Shown: positions 26,743-34,532 of the stretch, in pieces | Layout: every line of letters begins with the position of its first letter | How positions within the stretch are numbered: position 1 is the first letter of the stretch | From: Halomonas dongshanensis | GTDB lineage: Bacteria > Pseudomonadota > Gammaproteobacteria > Pseudomonadales > Halomonadaceae | Assembly (NCBI RefSeq): GCF_024790395.1 | Contig: NZ_JAJISC010000007.1 | Location: forward strand, 166,443 to 230,442 | Direction of reading: 5' to 3' | Length of the DNA stretch: 64,000 bases | Translations under genes and position numbers: made by a program | Notes under the pieces: generated by a model | Told to the model about the DNA's origin: nothing | What the model saw: the letters and a program-made list of their open reading frames with translations, nothing else | Database searches by the model: none

Positions 26743-26765
26743 CGCACCTTCAGGGTGCGCTTTTT
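26743..26765 (+). terminator. Intrinsic terminator after the RpiR gene
   Basis: CGCACC (26743-26748), loop TTCAG, GGTGCG (26754-26759), then C and TTTTT. It separates the regulator transcript from the TRAP operon. Confidence 0.8.
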
Positions 26766-26817
26766 CTTTTATCCTGCCACCGCCCTCCTCGTCATTTTCT
26801 GATCAGCCTACTGTTTT

Positions 26818-26843
26818 TCATATGAAATTTAAATTTCATATGA
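26818..26843. promoter_or_regulatory. 26-bp perfect palindrome upstream of the TRAP operon
   Basis: The half-site TCATATGAAATTT (26818-26830) is followed directly by its exact reverse complement. It contains TGAAA-TTTAAA-TTTCA, the same arrangement as the dyad at the RpiR gene. It lies 110 bp before the first TRAP gene and downstream of the rpiR terminator. Very probably the main operator of this operon. The rest of the 300-bp gap shows no gene. Confidence 0.7.
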
Positions 26844-26952
26844 CTTGCGGCATGAAATATGAATCTGCTTTTTAAACACTGCATAGGGATGCGCGGTGAA
26901 ACAGACGCCCAAGTGGCATCCCCCATCACCCCATCGATAACAGGAAGCTCTC

Positions 26953-27990
26953 ATGATCAAGCGCACTCTTCTCGTATCCGCTCTTTCCGCCGCCGTTGTC
27001 GGCAGTTTCGCCCAGGCCGATACGCTCTCGCTCAAAGTGCTCGGCCAACCCTCGGGCTCGGGTTTGATCGCCCAAAACAAGGAGCGGCCCTTCTTTGAAA
27101 ACCTTGCCGAGCAAAGTGGCCTGAATGCCACCGTTCAGTACACACCGGTCGACGTGGCGGGGATCCCCGACACGGATGGGCTACGCGTTTTGAACTCGGG
27201 ACTCTTCGATATCGTGTCGCTGCGCGGCCCACAGGTCAGCCGCGACGAGCCCTCGATACTCGGCATGGATCTGATCGGCCTGAACACCAGTTTCGAGACG
27301 GGTCGCGACAACGTCATGGCCTTTTATGATTATGTCGATTCGCGCCTGCAGGAGCGCTTCAACGCCAAGCTGCTGGGCGTGTGGCCCGCCGGACCGCAAG
27401 TCATCTTCTGCAACGAGGAGATCACCGGCCTGGACGACCTGCGAGGCCTTCGGGTACGCGTCGGTGATCAGAGTGCGGCCAACTTCATTGACCAACTGGG
27501 CGCCACCGGCATTTCGATGCCCTTCGGCGACGTTCAGCAAGCGCTTTCTCGCGGCGTCGTGGACTGCGGCATCACCGGGCCTGCGTCGGCCAACTCGGGC
27601 GGCTGGCCAGAAGCCACGACCACCGTGCTGCCCATCGCCCTGCAACTGGCGATCAATGGCTACGCCATCAACCTGAACACCTGGAACCGGTTGGACGCCA
27701 CCCAGCAGTCTCAGCTGGAAACCGCGATTGCCGATCTGAGCGACGAGATATGGAGCTACTCGGAAGCCCTTTACGAAGATGCCATGCGCTGTAACGCCGG
27801 TGAATCCCCCTGCGAGTTCGGTAATCGCTATGCGCTGACGGAAGTGGCCGTCTCCGATGAAGACCTGGCCGAGGTCACCGCCGCCGTCGAGGAAGTGTCA
27901 CTGCCGCTGTGGGCGACACAATGCAATAACGTGGCCGCCGACTGCGAAACCACCTGGCGTGAAACGGTCGGTGTGCAGCTGGGCCTGTAA
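26953..27990 (+). CDS. TRAP transporter periplasmic substrate-binding protein
   Basis: 345 residues with a signal peptide (cleavage near AQADT, about 23). It shows the DctP fold pattern: LDDLRGLRVRVGDQSAANFIDQLGATGISMPFGDVQQALSRGVVDCGITG (about 156-205), with the conserved Arg that binds the substrate carboxylate. It carries several cysteines near the C-terminus (CNAGESPC, QCNNVAADC) that may form disulfides. It captures an organic acid for the membrane subunits encoded next. AGGAAG precedes the ATG. Confidence 0.88.
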   Translation: MIKRTLLVSALSAAVVGSFAQADTLSLKVLGQPSGSGLIAQNKERPFFENLAEQSGLNATVQYTPVDVAGIPDTDGLRVLNSGLFDIVSLRGPQVSRDEPSILGMDLIGLNTSFETGRDNVMAFYDYVDSRLQERFNAKLLGVWPAGPQVIFCNEEITGLDDLRGLRVRVGDQSAANFIDQLGATGISMPFGDVQQALSRGVVDCGITGPASANSGGWPEATTTVLPIALQLAINGYAINLNTWNRLDATQQSQLETAIADLSDEIWSYSEALYEDAMRCNAGESPCEFGNRYALTEVAVSDEDLAEVTAAVEEVSLPLWATQCNNVAADCETTWRETVGVQLGL

Positions 27991-28009
27991 CCCCCTCCGG
28001 GAGACTCGT

Positions 28010-28582
28010 ATGACTTTTTGTGCTCGCGTGATGGGCATCGTTTTCGGCACGCTCATGCTCCTGCTGGCCGTGCTGATCACCATCGAGACCCTGATTCGCA
28101 AATTCTTTTCGCTGTCGTTTGGTGGCATCGACGAGTTGGGCGGGTACGCCATCGCCGTGGCGGCGCCTCTGGCGTTCGGCGTCGCCATGATCGAACAGTC
28201 GCATATTCGTATCAATTTGCTGCACATGCGCCTGCCCACCGCCGTCAAGGCGGTCCTCAATGCACTGGCGGCCCTCTCGCTGGGGCTGCTGGCTGCGTTT
28301 TTGCTCTATTTCACCGCGCATACCGTGCTTGAGACACACGATTACCGCTCCATCGCGCAAACGCCGTGGGCCACACCGCTGATCTACCCTCAGGCCGTCT
28401 GGTTGGTGGCCATGAGCATCTTTGCCGTAAGCGCGGCCGTTCTCTCCTTGAAAGCGCTGTTATTGCTGATAAAGCGGGACTGGCCAGCGCTGAACCAGCG
28501 CTTTGGCCCCGCTTCAGCCAGCGAAGAGCTCGAGGCGGAGCTTTTCGATCTCAAACAGCGTGAAGAGGGAGCACAGCCATGA
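28010..28582 (+). CDS. TRAP transporter small membrane subunit (DctQ-type)
   Basis: 190 residues from the ATG at 28010, four membrane segments, with the DctQ-type FGGIDELGGYAIAVAAPLAFGVAMIE segment (about 38-63). It bridges binding protein and large subunit. GGGAG precedes it; its stop overlaps the next start (ATGA). Confidence 0.87.
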   Translation: MTFCARVMGIVFGTLMLLLAVLITIETLIRKFFSLSFGGIDELGGYAIAVAAPLAFGVAMIEQSHIRINLLHMRLPTAVKAVLNALAALSLGLLAAFLLYFTAHTVLETHDYRSIAQTPWATPLIYPQAVWLVAMSIFAVSAAVLSLKALLLLIKRDWPALNQRFGPASASEELEAELFDLKQREEGAQP

Positions 28583-29883
28583 GCATTCCCGTTATCGTCG
28601 GCGCGTTCATGGTCATGCTCGCCCTGATGCTGCTGAGCCTGCCGGTTGCCGTTTCGATTTTGCTCGTGGGCGTGGCGGGCGGGTACCTGATGTACGGCGC
28701 CCCGTTGGTGAACATGATGGGCGGCGTCGTCTGGAGCAGTTTGAACAGCCCCTCGATGCTCGCCATTCCGCTGTTCATGCTGCTGGGGGAGCTGCTTTTG
28801 AGAGGCGGCATCGCGGATCGCATGTACGCCGCGCTGGCGGTGTGGTTCAACCGCCTGCCGGGCGGTTTGCTGCACACCAACATCGCCACGTGCACGCTCT
28901 TTTCCGCCACGTCCGGCTCTTCCGTGGCCACCGCGGCGACCGTGGGCACCATCGCTCTCCCCGCTCTCCAGCAGTATCGCTATCCCATTCGCCCCTCGCT
29001 TGGCTCGCTGGCCGCAGGCGGTACGCTGGGGATTCTCATTCCGCCCAGCATCAACCTGCTGGTCTACGGCCAGTTGGCCAATACCTCGGTCAGCCAACTC
29101 TTCGCGGCGGGGTTGATCCCCGGCATCGCTTTGGCGCTGCTGTTTTCGCTTTACCTGTGGCTCGCCCACGGCAAGGCAGGCAACGCTTCGCTGGTCGAGG
29201 TCAGTGTTTCACTCCAAGAGAAGCTGTCGCTTTCGAAGCACCTGATTCCCCCCCTGGTGATCTTTGGGGTGGTGATGGGCAGCATCTATGGCGGCCTGGC
29301 CACGCCGACCGAATCCGCCGCTATCGGCGTGGTCATCGCCCTTGGGTTCATCGCGTTCGGCGGCAAGCTGACGCTGGATCTACTGATCCACTGCTCGCTC
29401 CAGGCGGCCAAAACATCGGGCATGGTGATCATCGTCTTGATGTGCGCCCTGCTGCTGAACGTCACTATCTCGATGCTGGGCGTGACCCAGGCACTCACCC
29501 AGTGGGTCGCCTCGTTCGGCCTGACGGCCGTGACGCTGCTGCTGGTGCTCTTCGTCTTCTACGTGATTCTGGGGACTTTCATGGATGCCATGTCCATGCT
29601 GGTGCTGACCGTGCCCATTACCGCACCCATGGTCATGGCGGTGGGCATCGCCCCGATCTGGTTCGGGATATTCATCGTATTGATGTGTGAAATCGCGCTC
29701 ATTACGCCGCCGGTGGGCATGAATCTGTTCGTGGTACAGGGCGTACGCAAGGATGGCGGCAGCTTCAACGATGTCATCGTGGGCTCGATTCCCTTCGTGG
29801 GCATCATGGTGCTCTTCACCCTTGCCACCATGATGTGGCCGGGCATCGTCATGTGGCTCCCCGACCTGCTGGCGGGGCGTTGA
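28579..29883 (+). CDS. TRAP transporter large membrane subunit (DctM-type)
   Basis: 434 residues, about 12 membrane segments. The DctM landmarks are present: PLFMLLGELLLRGGIADRMY, SGSSVATAATVGTIALP and GILIPPSINLLVYG (about 150-163). It is the Na+-coupled translocation subunit. It starts inside the DctQ stop and is followed 4 bp later by a racemase-family gene. Confidence 0.9.
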   Translation: MSIPVIVGAFMVMLALMLLSLPVAVSILLVGVAGGYLMYGAPLVNMMGGVVWSSLNSPSMLAIPLFMLLGELLLRGGIADRMYAALAVWFNRLPGGLLHTNIATCTLFSATSGSSVATAATVGTIALPALQQYRYPIRPSLGSLAAGGTLGILIPPSINLLVYGQLANTSVSQLFAAGLIPGIALALLFSLYLWLAHGKAGNASLVEVSVSLQEKLSLSKHLIPPLVIFGVVMGSIYGGLATPTESAAIGVVIALGFIAFGGKLTLDLLIHCSLQAAKTSGMVIIVLMCALLLNVTISMLGVTQALTQWVASFGLTAVTLLLVLFVFYVILGTFMDAMSMLVLTVPITAPMVMAVGIAPIWFGIFIVLMCEIALITPPVGMNLFVVQGVRKDGGSFNDVIVGSIPFVGIMVLFTLATMMWPGIVMWLPDLLAGR

Positions 29884-29887
29884 AACC

Positions 29888-30586
29888 ATGACCACCGATC
29901 ATTTGGGGGGGGCATCACCAGGCGCGACTCAGCGTATTCTGGTCATCAACCCCAATACCAATACGCAGGTCACCCGGGAAATTGGCCGCCTCGTGGAACA
30001 GCACGCCCTGAACGGCTTACACATTGACGTGACCAACCCCCGGACGGGCCCGCTCGCCATCGAGAACGCGACCGACAAAGCCGCCGCGACCCGGGAGGTA
30101 ATGGCGCTGATCAAAGCGCGGCAGAGCGTTGACTACGCCGGCTGCATCATGGCCTGCTTCGATGACCTGGCCGTTCGAGAGGCACGCGAGCTGACACGGC
30201 GCCCGGTGGTGAGTTTGGCCGAAGCGGGCATGCGCGCAGCGGGGGGGCATGGCCTGCCTTTCACCGTCATTACCACCTTCGACGGCGCCGTGGAGACCAT
30301 ACATTCACTGAGCCGTGACTATGGTATCGATGCGCACTGCCGTATCGTGGCCACGGGTATCGGGGTATCGGAAACTGCCGCCCGAACGCCTCGCGCCGAA
30401 AAGCGCTTGCACGACGCCATCGTCGCTTCACTCGAACAGGGCGCCAGAGCCATCGTGCTGGGCTCAGGCGCTTTCGTAGGGCAAGCGGCTCCACTGAGTA
30501 AACGCTATGGGGTCGAGATAACCGATGGAATCAGTGACGCCATCCATTATGTGTGTAGCCCGCTCCTCGCCAAGTTTTCCAAGTAA
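29888..30586 (+). CDS. Asp/Glu/hydantoin racemase-family protein lacking the second cysteine
   Basis: 232 residues with the HyuE-type start ILVINPNTNTQVTR (about 17-30) and the first catalytic cysteine C90 in ACFDD. Where hydantoin and aspartate racemases have the second cysteine in LGC-A/G-GM, this protein reads LGSGAFVG with Ser at 193. Two-base racemisation needs both thiols, so the enzyme may be a lyase, decarboxylase or isomerase instead. It follows dctM after 4 bp in the RpiR-controlled operon and probably acts on the imported compound. It converges with tauD 14 bp downstream. Confidence 0.82.
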   Translation: MTTDHLGGASPGATQRILVINPNTNTQVTREIGRLVEQHALNGLHIDVTNPRTGPLAIENATDKAAATREVMALIKARQSVDYAGCIMACFDDLAVREARELTRRPVVSLAEAGMRAAGGHGLPFTVITTFDGAVETIHSLSRDYGIDAHCRIVATGIGVSETAARTPRAEKRLHDAIVASLEQGARAIVLGSGAFVGQAAPLSKRYGVEITDGISDAIHYVCSPLLAKFSK

Positions 30587-30600
30587 TCGACTAGTTCTGC

Positions 30601-31503
30601 TTATAATGGACGCCCGCCCGCCAAGCTAACCCGTCGCATATCACGAACTTGGTTTTCATCGAACGCCGAACGGTAGTGGGCGGTAGCGCGGTTATCCCAC
30701 AGCACCACATCACCGACTTCCCAGCGGTGCTCATAGCGGTGTTGGGGGGTGAAAAGGTGCGCACGCAGCTCCTCGATCAGCGCCCTGCCCGAGGCGTAAT
30801 CAAGCTCGGGAATTTCCACTTCGGTTGCCTCGCCAAGGAACAGCAGACGTTTCCCCGATTCGGGATGGGTCGTCACCAGCGGATGGGGATGCGCTTCGCC
30901 CTTGGGCGGGTTGTTGGGCTCGCGATAGAGCGGACGCGAGGCATCGCGATTGACGAAGGGGTTATAGGTAATCAGGGATAGCGATTCGATTGCCCGCTGG
31001 GTATCCGGAGAAAGATTTTCCCAGCCGAGATTGAGGTTGTACCAGTGCGTATCGCCACCGCTGGTGGGAATTTGGCGTGCATAGAGCGCTGATGCTTTGG
31101 ATGGCCGGGGCGTCCAGTGATGATCGACGTGCGCGGATAGCTCGCCGTTACCCGTATAGCCTCCTTTGACGTTGGATACCTTGACGATATCGGGGGTAAA
31201 GCCCTGATCGTTGGTCGCCAGCACGGGGATATGGCCAGGTGGCCGGAACACATCACCGAAGTAGGTTATGGCATCGAAGAGCTGCGCATCGCTCAGGCGC
31301 TGCCCTTTGAAGATGAGTACATGATGCGCTTGCCACGCCTGAGTGAGCTTGTGAAAGTGCGCAGCCGAGAGCGGGCGGGAAAGATCGATTCCTTCGACGA
31401 CCGCGCCCAACGCGCTTCCGGTTGGAGTAATCGTCAGCGGCTTGGGCAACGTCGAGGAAGGCGTAAGCGGTGGCGTGATGGCTGCAGTGGCTGTCGTGGT
31501 CAT
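30601..31503 (-). CDS. TauD-type Fe(II)/2-oxoglutarate-dependent dioxygenase
   Basis: 300 residues, AGGAG before the ATG. The facial triad is complete: H125 and D127 in AHVDHHW, and H276 in RATAHYR; R290 or R291 near the end would bind 2-oxoglutarate. Family members release sulfite from taurine or other sulfonates, or hydroxylate other substrates. A Thr/Pro-rich tail of about 20 residues precedes the fold. It is the last gene of the tauC-tauA-tauB-tauD operon, which supports a sulfonate substrate, though the exact sulfonate is uncertain. A 14-bp tandem repeat separates it from tauB. Confidence 0.85.
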   Translation of the reverse strand: MTTTATAAITPPLTPSSTLPKPLTITPTGSALGAVVEGIDLSRPLSAAHFHKLTQAWQAHHVLIFKGQRLSDAQLFDAITYFGDVFRPPGHIPVLATNDQGFTPDIVKVSNVKGGYTGNGELSAHVDHHWTPRPSKASALYARQIPTSGGDTHWYNLNLGWENLSPDTQRAIESLSLITYNPFVNRDASRPLYREPNNPPKGEAHPHPLVTTHPESGKRLLFLGEATEVEIPELDYASGRALIEELRAHLFTPQHRYEHRWEVGDVVLWDNRATAHYRSAFDENQVRDMRRVSLAGGRPL

Positions 31504-31518
31504 GGGTCGTGCTCCTAT

Positions 31519-31602
31519 GGTGTATGGACTGTGGTGTATGGACTGTGGTGTATGGACTGTGGTGTATGGACTGTGGTGTATGGACTGTGGTGTGTGGACT
31601 AT
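31519..31602. repeat. 14-bp tandem repeat, six copies, between tauB and tauD
   Basis: Unit GGTGTATGGACTGT repeated from 31519 in steps of 14: five exact copies and a sixth with two changes. It fills almost the whole 104-bp gap between the tauB stop and the tauD ribosome-binding site. Being 14 bp, changes in copy number would alter spacing, not a reading frame. No coding role is likely on either strand. Confidence 0.92.
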
Positions 31603-31607
31603 GGGGC

Positions 31608-32390
31608 TTAACGATCGTCGGTGGACGTCGAATCATTGAGATGGAAGGTATCGAGCAAGGCTTGGCGATAGGCCACGAACCGGCTATCGCTTCGCTGGCG
31701 CGGTCGTGGCAGATCGATATCGACGATTTGGACGGGAGACACCTCCTCGCCGCCCAGGATCACGATGCGATCAGCCAGATAAACCGCCTCCTCGATGTCG
31801 TGCGTCACCATCACCATGGTGATGGCCTGTTCGCGCCAGATACGTTCGAGCTCTTGCTGCATGCGAATTTTCTTCATCGCATCGAGCGCACCCAGCGGTT
31901 CGTCGAGCAGTAGGATGTCAGGGGAGATGGCAAGCCCACGGGCAATGCCTACCCGCTGCGCCATACCCCCCGAGAGTTGGCGAGGGTAAGCGTCGTAAAA
32001 CGCCGTTAGCCCTACGATGTCGAGATAGTGGCGGGCTTTTTTGAGCGCCTGCGACTTACTTTCCCCGTTGAGTTCGAGCCCCATGGCGACGTTGGCCTCG
32101 ACGCTAAGCCAGGGCAGCAGGCGAGGCTCTTGAAAGACCATGGCGCGCTCTGGGCCTACGCCGTGAATCGCCCGACCATTCAGCGTTATCGATCCGCTAT
32201 CTGCCTGTTCAAGGCCCGCTAGAATCCGCAGGAGCGTGGTCTTACCCGAACCACTAGCGCCAATGATGGCAACGAACTCCCCCGGGGCGATCCCGAGATC
32301 GATGCCCTTCAGCACATCGAGTCGGCTATGTTGCAAAGCAAACGACTTACTCACCTGCTCAAGGTGTAAACCACGGGCGATGGCCGTCAT
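31608..32390 (-). CDS. tauB: Sulfonate/taurine ABC transporter ATPase
   Basis: 260 residues from the ATG at 32390, which overlaps the tauA stop and is preceded by AGGAGGT. Walker A GASGSGKTT (about 44-52), Q-loop FQEPRLLPW, signature LSGGMAQR (about 139), Walker B ILLLDEPLGALD. The FQEPRLLPW type belongs to the nitrate/sulfonate/taurine ATPases. Energises uptake with the neighbouring TauA/TauC-like proteins. Confidence 0.88.
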   Translation of the reverse strand: MTAIARGLHLEQVSKSFALQHSRLDVLKGIDLGIAPGEFVAIIGASGSGKTTLLRILAGLEQADSGSITLNGRAIHGVGPERAMVFQEPRLLPWLSVEANVAMGLELNGESKSQALKKARHYLDIVGLTAFYDAYPRQLSGGMAQRVGIARGLAISPDILLLDEPLGALDAMKKIRMQQELERIWREQAITMVMVTHDIEEAVYLADRIVILGGEEVSPVQIVDIDLPRPRQRSDSRFVAYRQALLDTFHLNDSTSTDDR

Positions 32391-33406
32391 CACTCACCTC
32401 CTAAACGATCTTGGCTCGAAGCGCCGTCGTTGAAGGCGTTCGTGGCAATGTCGCTCACCGTTAACGAGGCTGAGAGCGCGCCTTCACGGCTCAGTACGTC
32501 GAGCCAGTACTGAATATCGTGCTCGCTGAGCAGGGCATGTTCGCGCGTGCCATATCCGGCCCAATACGTGGCCAACTGCGGGTTTTCGTTACGCTGGGTT
32601 AAAAGCTCGGCAATGAGTTCACGCGCCTCGTTAGGATGTTCACGCGCCCAGTCGGCTGCACGACCCGACTGCGTAACCAGCGTGCGCACCGCGTCGGGGT
32701 GTCGTTCGACGAAGTCGCGCTCCATGGAGTAGGGGCTCAAGGTGATGTCGCCTAGCAGCGTGTAGTCATCGAACAGCGAGCGTACGCCGCCCTCCTCCTC
32801 CAACTGACCGGCAAACACGGTTTGCCAAGCCCCTACGGCGGCAACGTCGACCTGACCAGAGCGCAAGGTTTGTGCAAGCTGTGGTCCAGGAACGGCGACA
32901 AGGCGCACCGCATTGGCCGGAATGTCGTGCTGACGCAGATACTCGCGCACCACGTAGTCCAGATGACCGCCCAGGGTATTGACGGCAATCGTCTTGCCGA
33001 CCAAATCCGCAGGCTCGCGCAGAGCGCTTTCATCGACGACGTAGAAGTGGCTTCTCACTGCGTCGTTGATGCCGCTCGCCGCCATGACGCTGACGATGTC
33101 GGCGCCGTTGGCAATGGCATTGATAGTGGCCGAGGTCGCCGCCCCTGCGATATCGATCGAGCCAGACGCCATGGCGAAGAGACTTTCCGGACCACCCTGG
33201 CTAAAGCCTTGCGAAGCTAGCGTGACGCCCTGCTCTTCGAGCCAGCCTTTGGCGGCGGCTATTTCGGTCGAGGAAATTTGTCCTCGGCTGCTCAAATAGC
33301 GCACGGTGACAGACTCCGATACGGCCTCATCAGCCAAGAGATAACTGGTAAAAAGGGTTGGGCTTGCCAGTAACCAGGCACTGGCCAATAGCACGGATGG
33401 TTTCAT
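32390..33406 (-). CDS. tauA: Sulfonate/taurine-type periplasmic binding protein
   Basis: 338 residues from the ATG at 33406; the upstream extension to 33487 would overlap tauC and lacks a signal peptide. The signal peptide ends near LLADEAVS (about 25). The SsuA/TauA pattern is seen in VRYLSSRGQISSTEIAAAKGWLEEQGV, and AMASGSIDIAGAATSATINAIANG (about 73-96). It probably binds an alkylsulfonate. Between tauC and tauB in the operon. Confidence 0.85.
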   Translation of the reverse strand: MKPSVLLASAWLLASPTLFTSYLLADEAVSESVTVRYLSSRGQISSTEIAAAKGWLEEQGVTLASQGFSQGGPESLFAMASGSIDIAGAATSATINAIANGADIVSVMAASGINDAVRSHFYVVDESALREPADLVGKTIAVNTLGGHLDYVVREYLRQHDIPANAVRLVAVPGPQLAQTLRSGQVDVAAVGAWQTVFAGQLEEEGGVRSLFDDYTLLGDITLSPYSMERDFVERHPDAVRTLVTQSGRAADWAREHPNEARELIAELLTQRNENPQLATYWAGYGTREHALLSEHDIQYWLDVLSREGALSASLTVSDIATNAFNDGASSQDRLGGE

Positions 33407-33456
33407 TCGTGGCTCTCGTCGTTGGGTATAAAAGGGGGAGTTTATGAATCGAGCGG

Positions 33457-34302
33457 TCAAGCGCCGCGCTTGCCTTCCCAGCGGCATAGCCTGCGCTGCA
33501 GCGCGACAAGCAGGTAGTTGGCGAGTAAGCCAAGCGCTGCCAGCAGGAATATGGCGGCGAACATTAGCGGCGTTTGAAAGTTGTACTGTGCATTCATCAC
33601 CTGAAAGCCAATGCCTTGATTGGCACCGATCATTTCGGCGGCGACGAGCAGTAACAGCGTCGAGGTGGCACTCAGGCGAAGGCCAACGAAGATGGAGGGG
33701 ATGGCGCTAGGCACCACGACACGGCGAAACACCTCCAGCCGTGAGGCTCCGAACACCCGCGCCATTTCGATCAGCTTGGCATCGGCTTGTCGAACCCCGG
33801 CAATGGTGTTCATCAAAAGCGGAAAGACCGACGCCCAGAAGATGACGAAGACCTTGGAAGCCTCGCCCAGCCCCAATAGCAAAATGAATACCGGATAGAC
33901 CGCTAGCGCAGAGGTCTGGCGAAAGAGCTGCAAGATAGGATCGAGCGCCTGTTCGATGGCGCGAAAACTGCCCATGGCAAGTCCCAGCGGAATGGCGATC
34001 ACGATCGATGCACCAAAGGCGATACCCGCACGCTGTAGGCTAATGCTGATATCACCGGCCAGGGCACCATGCCAAAGCGCGTGGTAAAGCGCCAAGGCAA
34101 TACGGTCGAGCGGCGGAATCACCGCGGGGTTGAGCCAACCCAGTGAGCTTGCCAACTGCCACAGGCCGAAGAAGGCGATCAAAGCCACATACCGGCTGGA
34201 GTAGAGATTGATGCCCCGGCGCAGAGCCAATCTAGAGGGCGAAAAGACAAGGCTACCTGCGCTTGGCGCGTGGGTAGCCACGGAGGAAGATGCTTTTTTC
34301 AT
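33457..34302 (-). CDS. tauC: Sulfonate/taurine-type ABC permease
   Basis: 281 residues, six membrane segments after a polar ~30-residue tail. EAA loop ARVFGASRLEVFRRVVVPSAIPSIF (about 181-205), as in TauC/SsuC. It is the first gene of the minus-strand operon tauC-tauA-tauB-tauD, an order different from the usual tauABCD. A GAGG sits before the ATG. The promoter region upstream contains degenerate 14-bp repeats. Confidence 0.88.
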   Translation of the reverse strand: MKKASSSVATHAPSAGSLVFSPSRLALRRGINLYSSRYVALIAFFGLWQLASSLGWLNPAVIPPLDRIALALYHALWHGALAGDISISLQRAGIAFGASIVIAIPLGLAMGSFRAIEQALDPILQLFRQTSALAVYPVFILLLGLGEASKVFVIFWASVFPLLMNTIAGVRQADAKLIEMARVFGASRLEVFRRVVVPSAIPSIFVGLRLSATSTLLLLVAAEMIGANQGIGFQVMNAQYNFQTPLMFAAIFLLAALGLLANYLLVALQRRLCRWEGKRGA

Positions 34303-34416
34303 CGTCGCGGCCTCGGTGCAAGCAACAGCGTTGCGTTTATGAGACCTACACCCTAACCAACGACGATGTGCAGACTAACCATCGATTAATGCTAACGATA
34401 TCGAGAAGGATATATT

Positions 34417-34486
34417 CGAAATACTGTATTCGAAGCATTGTTTTCGAAGTACTGGATACGACGTACTAGATACGAAGCACTGCTTG
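34417..34486. repeat. Degenerate 14-bp repeats, five copies, upstream of tauC
   Basis: CGAA or CGAC recurs at 34417, 34431, 34445, 34459 and 34473, exactly 14 bp apart, within units approximating CGAAGYACTGKATW. The array lies 115-185 bp before tauC and just beyond the 3' end of the upstream TRAP operon. Could be a regulator-binding array or a decaying tandem repeat. Confidence 0.75.
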
Positions 34487-34507
34487 GCGGCAGCATACCG
34501 CCAAGCA
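34481..34507 (-). terminator. Hairpin after the TRAP dctM gene
   Basis: TGCTTGGCGG (34481-34490), loop of 7, CCGCCAAGCA (34498-34507): a perfect 10-bp stem 25 bp beyond the dctM stop on the minus strand. There is no T-run, so it may be a 3'-end stabiliser or a factor-dependent stop. It overlaps the last 14-bp repeat unit. Confidence 0.5.
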
Positions 34508-34532
34508 GGAAAGGACAGCGCTCGACAGCCGC

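Noticed and set aside
31519..31602. CRISPR array
   Set aside because: The repeats are directly tandem with no spacers, and no cas gene is near.
31504..31639. Open reading frames through the 14-bp repeats
   Set aside because: They are low-complexity translations of the tandem repeat on both strands without start signals.
34417..34486. CRISPR or integron-type array
   Set aside because: Units are 14 bp, degenerate and contiguous, with no spacers or recombinase gene.
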